Shown: in pieces, positions 60,678 to 64,000 of the stretch
Layout of the letters: every line of letters begins with the position of its first letter
How positions within the stretch are numbered: the first letter of the stretch is position 1
NCBI GenBank assembly: GCA_020062545.1
Contig: JAGUWD010000005.1
Coordinates: 61,952 to 125,951, forward strand
Direction: 5' to 3'
DNA: 64,000 bases
From: Thermodesulfovibrionales bacterium
Lineage (GTDB): Bacteria > Nitrospirota > Thermodesulfovibrionia > Thermodesulfovibrionales > Dissulfurispiraceae
Notes under the pieces: generated by a model
The model's database searches: none
Seen by the model: only the letters and a program-made list of their open reading frames with translations
What the model was told of the DNA's origin: nothing
Program-made: the position numbers and the translations under genes

Positions 60678-61067
60678 ATGGTAGTAGAATTCTGGGGACA
60701 TGAATTTAAGGTCAATATAGTTCTGGGATGTATCGGAGGTTTTTTGATTGCTGTTGTCTCATCGATGTTTGGTTTCGGTGGAGGGCCGTTTATGGTCCCA
60801 CTGATGACCGTTGGACTGGGACTTCCAATGTATGTTGTTGTGGGTAGTTCCCTTTTGGCAATATTTTTCAACACGCTCATGGGAACAATGCGCCACTACC
60901 AGTTCGGGAACTTTGACATGCTCTTCTTTTTGATAATGTTCCCTGCTGCAATACTGGGTGGGTTTATAGCACCACAGATAGCAAAGCGTGTAAGCCCGTT
61001 GACGGTTAAGAGGGTGGCGGTTGCGGGGTTGGTTCTCCTGGCATTGAACCTGTTGGGAGTTTATTAA
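60678..61067 (+). CDS. TauE/SafE-type permease, second half
   Basis: 129 aa with four helices: VNIVLGCIGGFLIAVVSSMFGFGGGPFMVPLMTVGLGLPMYVVVGSSLLAIFFNTLMGTMRHYQFGNFDMLFFLIMFPAAILGGFIAPQIAKRVSPLTVKRVAVAGLVLLALNLLGVY. FGFGGGPFMVP is the TauE repeat motif, and matches GAGGGFIMNPLL of the first half. It begins 27 nt after it with AAGGAGG. The two polypeptides together probably form one permease. Confidence 0.88.
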   Translation: MVVEFWGHEFKVNIVLGCIGGFLIAVVSSMFGFGGGPFMVPLMTVGLGLPMYVVVGSSLLAIFFNTLMGTMRHYQFGNFDMLFFLIMFPAAILGGFIAPQIAKRVSPLTVKRVAVAGLVLLALNLLGVY

Positions 61068-61098
61068 CACTTTATTTTTTTATAAACGTTGTTATGGT

Positions 61099-61195
61099 GG
61101 AAGACAGAGTATTTTCGCTTCATTAGCCACGCCAGCCCGCTTAAACATCCATGTTACGCATGGGCTGCCGAAGTCGCTCCAATACTCTGTCTTCC
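61099..61195. repeat. 97-nt element with perfect 15-bp terminal inverted repeats
   Basis: GGAAGACAGAGTATT (61099-61113) and AATACTCTGTCTTCC (61181-61195). Inside, CAGCCC and GGGCTG form a second, nested dyad. No reading frame. It could be a miniature inverted-repeat element, a structured RNA, or an operator. The whole gap 61068-61275 has no gene; AGGAGG at its end serves the molybdoenzyme gene. Confidence 0.7.
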
Positions 61196-61275
61196 CCATG
61201 CTGGTAAAATTTATGAATAATAATAAGGACTACGAATAGCAGCATTACGAAAAACAGTTTTCAGGAGGATAAAAG

Positions 61276-63363
61276 ATGGGAGAAGTTTCATCTGTATACA
61301 GTATGTGTGGAATGTGCGCTGTCCGCTGTTCCATAAGGGTTGAGGTGGAAGACGGCGTTGTTAAGTGGATCGAGGGTAATCCCCATGAGCCGGGATTGGA
61401 AGGAAGCCTCTGTGCAAAGGGATCTGCGGGACTTGCATTCGAATACGATGCAGAGCGTCCACAGTACCCAATGATAAGAGACGGAGAAAGGGGCTCTGGA
61501 AAATGGAAAAAGGCAACATGGGATGAGGCTCTTGATTATATAACCGGCAAGTTGAAGACAATAACAGAGAAATACGGCGGCAAGGCCATAGCCCTTTCTG
61601 ACAGGAGCGGCCCTTTTACCGACCTGACAACGAGCTTCTTGAAGGCACTGGGTTCGCCGAATTACTTTAATCACGATGATACATGCGGAAAAAATGTAGA
61701 CATGGCATGCAAAAGCCTCTTTGGATTTGGAGGAAGGGGTGAATTCAGTTATGACTTCGCCAACACAAGGCACATAGTGCTTTATGGAAGGAATGTTTTT
61801 GAATCTTTGCAGGTAAAAGAGGTCAACAATATACTTGATGCAATGGATAAGGGCGCAAAACTGACATATATAGATTGCAGGGCAACTGTTACGGCATCAA
61901 AGGCTGACAGGTTCCTCATGATAAGGCCCGGGACAGACTATGCCCTTAACCTTGCCCTTATTCATGTGATATTGAAGGAAAGGCTTTATGATATAGACTT
62001 TATAAATAAAAATGTTACAGGGCTGACAGAGCTTGAGAGCTTTGTTGTGCCATATACACCTGAGTGGGCAGAGAAAGAGACAGGAATACCGGCGCAGGAA
62101 ATTATTAATCTTGCCCGGGCTGTAAGCAATGATAAGCCCAAGGTAATATTCCATCCGGGATGGATGCTCGCGAGATACCTTGACTCTTTTTATGCAAGCA
62201 GGACTGTTTACATTTTGAATGTCCTGATGGGAAACATTGAAACAAGGGGCGGCTTAATCATTGCAAAAGGACCTGCCGATGCAGGAAAGAAGCCTTTAAA
62301 CTCCCTCGGTGCAAAGATCCCTGATGTAAAAGACAAAATAGTGGATGCAGCTATGAAAAACAAGCCCTTCGGAACAGGTCACGTGGTCAATCTCTATAAG
62401 GCGATAAAAACAGGAGAGCCTTACCCCATAAAGGCGTATTTTGCCTATCGCTATGACCCGATAGCTTCACTCCCGGATCCCGAGGCGCAGAAAAGGGTGT
62501 TAGATAATTTGGATTTGTTGGTTTCTGTTGATGTGAATTACAGCCAGACAGGATGGTATTCCGATGTGATCCTTCCCGAATCCACCTATCTTGAAAGATC
62601 AAATATCATCGGTACAGCAAAAGGGCCGAAGCCCTCTTTTGTGATGAGGAGACAGGCTATTGCGCCGAGGTATGACAGTAAACCTGCATGGGAGATTTTT
62701 ACGCTTATTGCGGAAAGGATGGGAGCAGGTCAATATTTCCCGTACAAGGGCATCGAGGATATCTGGAATTACCAGCTTGAAGGAACGGGTGTTAAGATCG
62801 AGGATTTCAATGCCAAGGGATCGGTGGGCCTTGCAAAGGATCCCATTCTTAAGGACAGAAATGACCTGAAATTCAAGACGCCGTCAGGGAAGATCGAGAT
62901 CGTCTCTCAGGAGCTTGCAAAATCCGGGTTTGAGTCCCTTAAACCATATGCAACCCCAAAGAAACCAGAAAAAGGCACCTTCAGGCTGACATTTGGCAGG
63001 AGTGCCATTCACGCCCATGCCCAATCTCAAAACAATATTTACCTCAATGAGCTTATGCCGGAGAATGTCCTCTGGATAAACGAAAAGGAGGCAAAGGATA
63101 TGGGAATAAAAGATGGAGATACTGTTGAGGTTTCTTCAAATGACGGTTACAGCGGAAAAATAAAAGCAAAGGTGACACCGTACATACATCCTGAAGCGGT
63201 ATTTATGGTGCACGGATTTGGTAATGAGATACCGCTTAAGACAAGGTCTTACAAAAAGGGTCTCAGCGATACGAAGTTCGAGATAGGACTGCTCGAAACA
63301 ACAGACCCTGTGGGCGGTGGTGTTGCTTATGTTGAATGTTTTGTAGGCGTTAAGAAGGCATAA
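61276..63363 (+). CDS. Cytoplasmic molybdopterin oxidoreductase catalytic subunit
   Basis: 695 aa. [4Fe-4S] site CGMCAVRC (Cys11, 14, 18) and Cys46; KWKKATWDEALDYITGKL; probable Mo ligand Cys137 in HDDTCGKN; GNIETRGG; LDLLVSVDVNYSQTGWYSDVILPESTYLERSN; and a C-terminal dinucleotide-binding domain with FGRSAIHAHAQSQNN. The pattern is closest to the polysulfide/thiosulfate reductase branch, but there is no Tat signal, so the enzyme should be cytoplasmic. It is followed by a ferredoxin subunit and by nuoA, which suggests a soluble dehydrogenase or reductase coupled to complex I. Substrate not identifiable from sequence alone. Confidence 0.85.
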   Translation: MGEVSSVYSMCGMCAVRCSIRVEVEDGVVKWIEGNPHEPGLEGSLCAKGSAGLAFEYDAERPQYPMIRDGERGSGKWKKATWDEALDYITGKLKTITEKYGGKAIALSDRSGPFTDLTTSFLKALGSPNYFNHDDTCGKNVDMACKSLFGFGGRGEFSYDFANTRHIVLYGRNVFESLQVKEVNNILDAMDKGAKLTYIDCRATVTASKADRFLMIRPGTDYALNLALIHVILKERLYDIDFINKNVTGLTELESFVVPYTPEWAEKETGIPAQEIINLARAVSNDKPKVIFHPGWMLARYLDSFYASRTVYILNVLMGNIETRGGLIIAKGPADAGKKPLNSLGAKIPDVKDKIVDAAMKNKPFGTGHVVNLYKAIKTGEPYPIKAYFAYRYDPIASLPDPEAQKRVLDNLDLLVSVDVNYSQTGWYSDVILPESTYLERSNIIGTAKGPKPSFVMRRQAIAPRYDSKPAWEIFTLIAERMGAGQYFPYKGIEDIWNYQLEGTGVKIEDFNAKGSVGLAKDPILKDRNDLKFKTPSGKIEIVSQELAKSGFESLKPYATPKKPEKGTFRLTFGRSAIHAHAQSQNNIYLNELMPENVLWINEKEAKDMGIKDGDTVEVSSNDGYSGKIKAKVTPYIHPEAVFMVHGFGNEIPLKTRSYKKGLSDTKFEIGLLETTDPVGGGVAYVECFVGVKKA

Positions 63364-63375
63364 GGAGGAGATACA

Positions 63376-63888
63376 ATGAGCATATATTATATTTATCAGG
63401 ATCAGAAAAGATGCATAGGATGTTATGCATGCGAGGTGCATTGCAAGACCAAGAACAATGTACCTGTAGGACCGAGGTTTTGCAGGATTGTTCCTGTAGG
63501 ACCAAGACTGGTGGGCAATATTCCGAGGCAGCAATTTATTTTTATGCCCTGTTTCCATTGCGAAAAACCATGGTGCGTATCTGCATGTCCAACAGGAGCA
63601 ATGCAAAAAAGATCAAAGGACGGAATTGTCTTTGTGGAGCAATCACTTTGTGTTGGATGCAAGTCCTGCATAACAGCTTGCCCATGGGGTGTTCCGCAGT
63701 GGAACCCAGAGACAGGAAAGGTAATAAAATGCGACTACTGCAAAGACAGGGTTGACAAGGGTTTGAAGCCTGCATGTGTTACCAAATGCACAGCCCACTC
63801 GCTCAAATGGGTTTCAGCAGCAGAGGCATCTGCACTTAAGCGTGAGAAGTTCGCAAAGGAGATCGCCGAATTCGGGGCATTGTATTAA
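63376..63888 (+). CDS. Four-cluster ferredoxin subunit of the molybdoenzyme
   Basis: 170 aa, PsrB/DmsB-like. Cys groups: CIGCYACEVHCKTKNNVPVGPRFCRI, CFHCEKPWCVSACPTGAMQKR, CVGCKSCITACPWGVPQWNPETGKVIKCDYCKDRVDKGLKPACVTKCTAHSLKWV. This is the usual set for four [4Fe-4S] clusters. It starts 12 nt after the catalytic gene and would carry electrons between it and a redox partner. No NrfD/PsrC-type membrane anchor follows; nuoA does. Confidence 0.93.
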   Translation: MSIYYIYQDQKRCIGCYACEVHCKTKNNVPVGPRFCRIVPVGPRLVGNIPRQQFIFMPCFHCEKPWCVSACPTGAMQKRSKDGIVFVEQSLCVGCKSCITACPWGVPQWNPETGKVIKCDYCKDRVDKGLKPACVTKCTAHSLKWVSAAEASALKREKFAKEIAEFGALY

Positions 63889-63901
63889 GGGGTAATGCCA
63901 G

Positions 63902-64000
63902 ATGAATACAATGACGCCGGGCAGTTACATACCCACCGAATACCTGCCCATATTAATCATCATGATAATAGCCTTTGCCTTTGGATTAGGTGCATTGCTT
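63902..64000 (+). CDS. nuoA: NADH-quinone oxidoreductase subunit A, N-terminus (runs off window)
   Basis: 33 codons: MNTMTPGSYIPTEYLPILIIMIIAFAFGLGALL, matching the first transmembrane helix of NuoA, whose Y-L-P-I-L motif is highly conserved. AAGGGG lies 9 nt upstream, and the gene starts 13 nt after the ferredoxin stop, so the nuo operon seems to begin inside the same transcription unit. Confidence 0.82.
   Translation, partial: MNTMTPGSYIPTEYLPILIIMIIAFAFGLGALL

Overview
The window reads as chromosomal DNA of a strictly anaerobic, sulfate-reducing Nitrospirota-like bacterium (Thermodesulfovibrio relatives). The basis is an uninterrupted dissimilatory sulfate-reduction block (sat, aprBA, qmoABC) followed by a proton-pumping pyrophosphatase, a two-membrane cell envelope (Pal/CpoB, PilB/PilT), many two-component systems and sigma-54 activators. 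The lineage is inferred from gene content and order; no rRNA gene is present.

Layout. 1-2126: minus-strand moaA (partial), cpoB, pal. 2221-7566: a signalling operon made of a histidine kinase, two DRTGG proteins, an RsbW-like ATPase, a PHP protein, a stand-alone HATPase, a single-domain receiver and an NtrC-type activator. 7569-13542: an accessory island with a frameshifted GATC-type restriction-modification locus and five toxin-antitoxin modules, separated by two families of short repeats. 13619-14434: a YihY-like membrane protein. 14685-21208: a sigma-54 promoter and an operon encoding a NuoEFG-like NADH-oxidising module in which receiver domains are fused to a GcvH-like domain and to NuoE. 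21332-29552: PAS/GAF protein, fdhD, pilT, pilB, tRNA-Phe, rtcA, a small unknown gene and a DUF234 ATPase. 29729-31262: initiator tRNA, rdgB, adk. 31314-42281: sat-aprBA-qmoABC-hppA. 42520-44745: rpmE, a DUF1385 protein, prfA. 44754-47106: a vestigial integron: an attC-like site, one cassette carrying an EcoRI/RsrI-type restriction-modification system, and a divergent integrase fragment. 47103-51572: prmC, hydrolase, DedA, murJ, metallo-hydrolase. 51569-58713: twin PhnD-domain lipoprotein, histidine kinase, NtrC-type regulator, then a sigma-54 promoter with CheY and a chemoreceptor. 58930-61067: UspA and a split TauE permease. 61276-64000: a cytoplasmic molybdoenzyme with its ferredoxin subunit, then the start of nuoA.

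How the parts may work together. Sulfate is activated by Sat, APS is reduced by AprBA with electrons from quinol through QmoABC, and HppA recovers energy from pyrophosphate. The NuoEFG-like module and the molybdoenzyme next to nuoA are probably entry points for electrons. The four receiver domains of the 5.8-7.6 kb and 14.7-16.4 kb regions look paralogous, which suggests one phospho-regulatory system governs the NuoEFG-like module both at a sigma-54 promoter and directly on the protein. The toxin-antitoxin and restriction island lies between the two halves of that locus.

A second theme is a set of degenerate short-period (6-11 nt, mostly 7-8) repeats, often arranged as hairpins. They occur in many spacers and also inside coding sequence: in the signal peptides of CpoB and the PhnD-like lipoprotein, and in an internal loop of PrmC.
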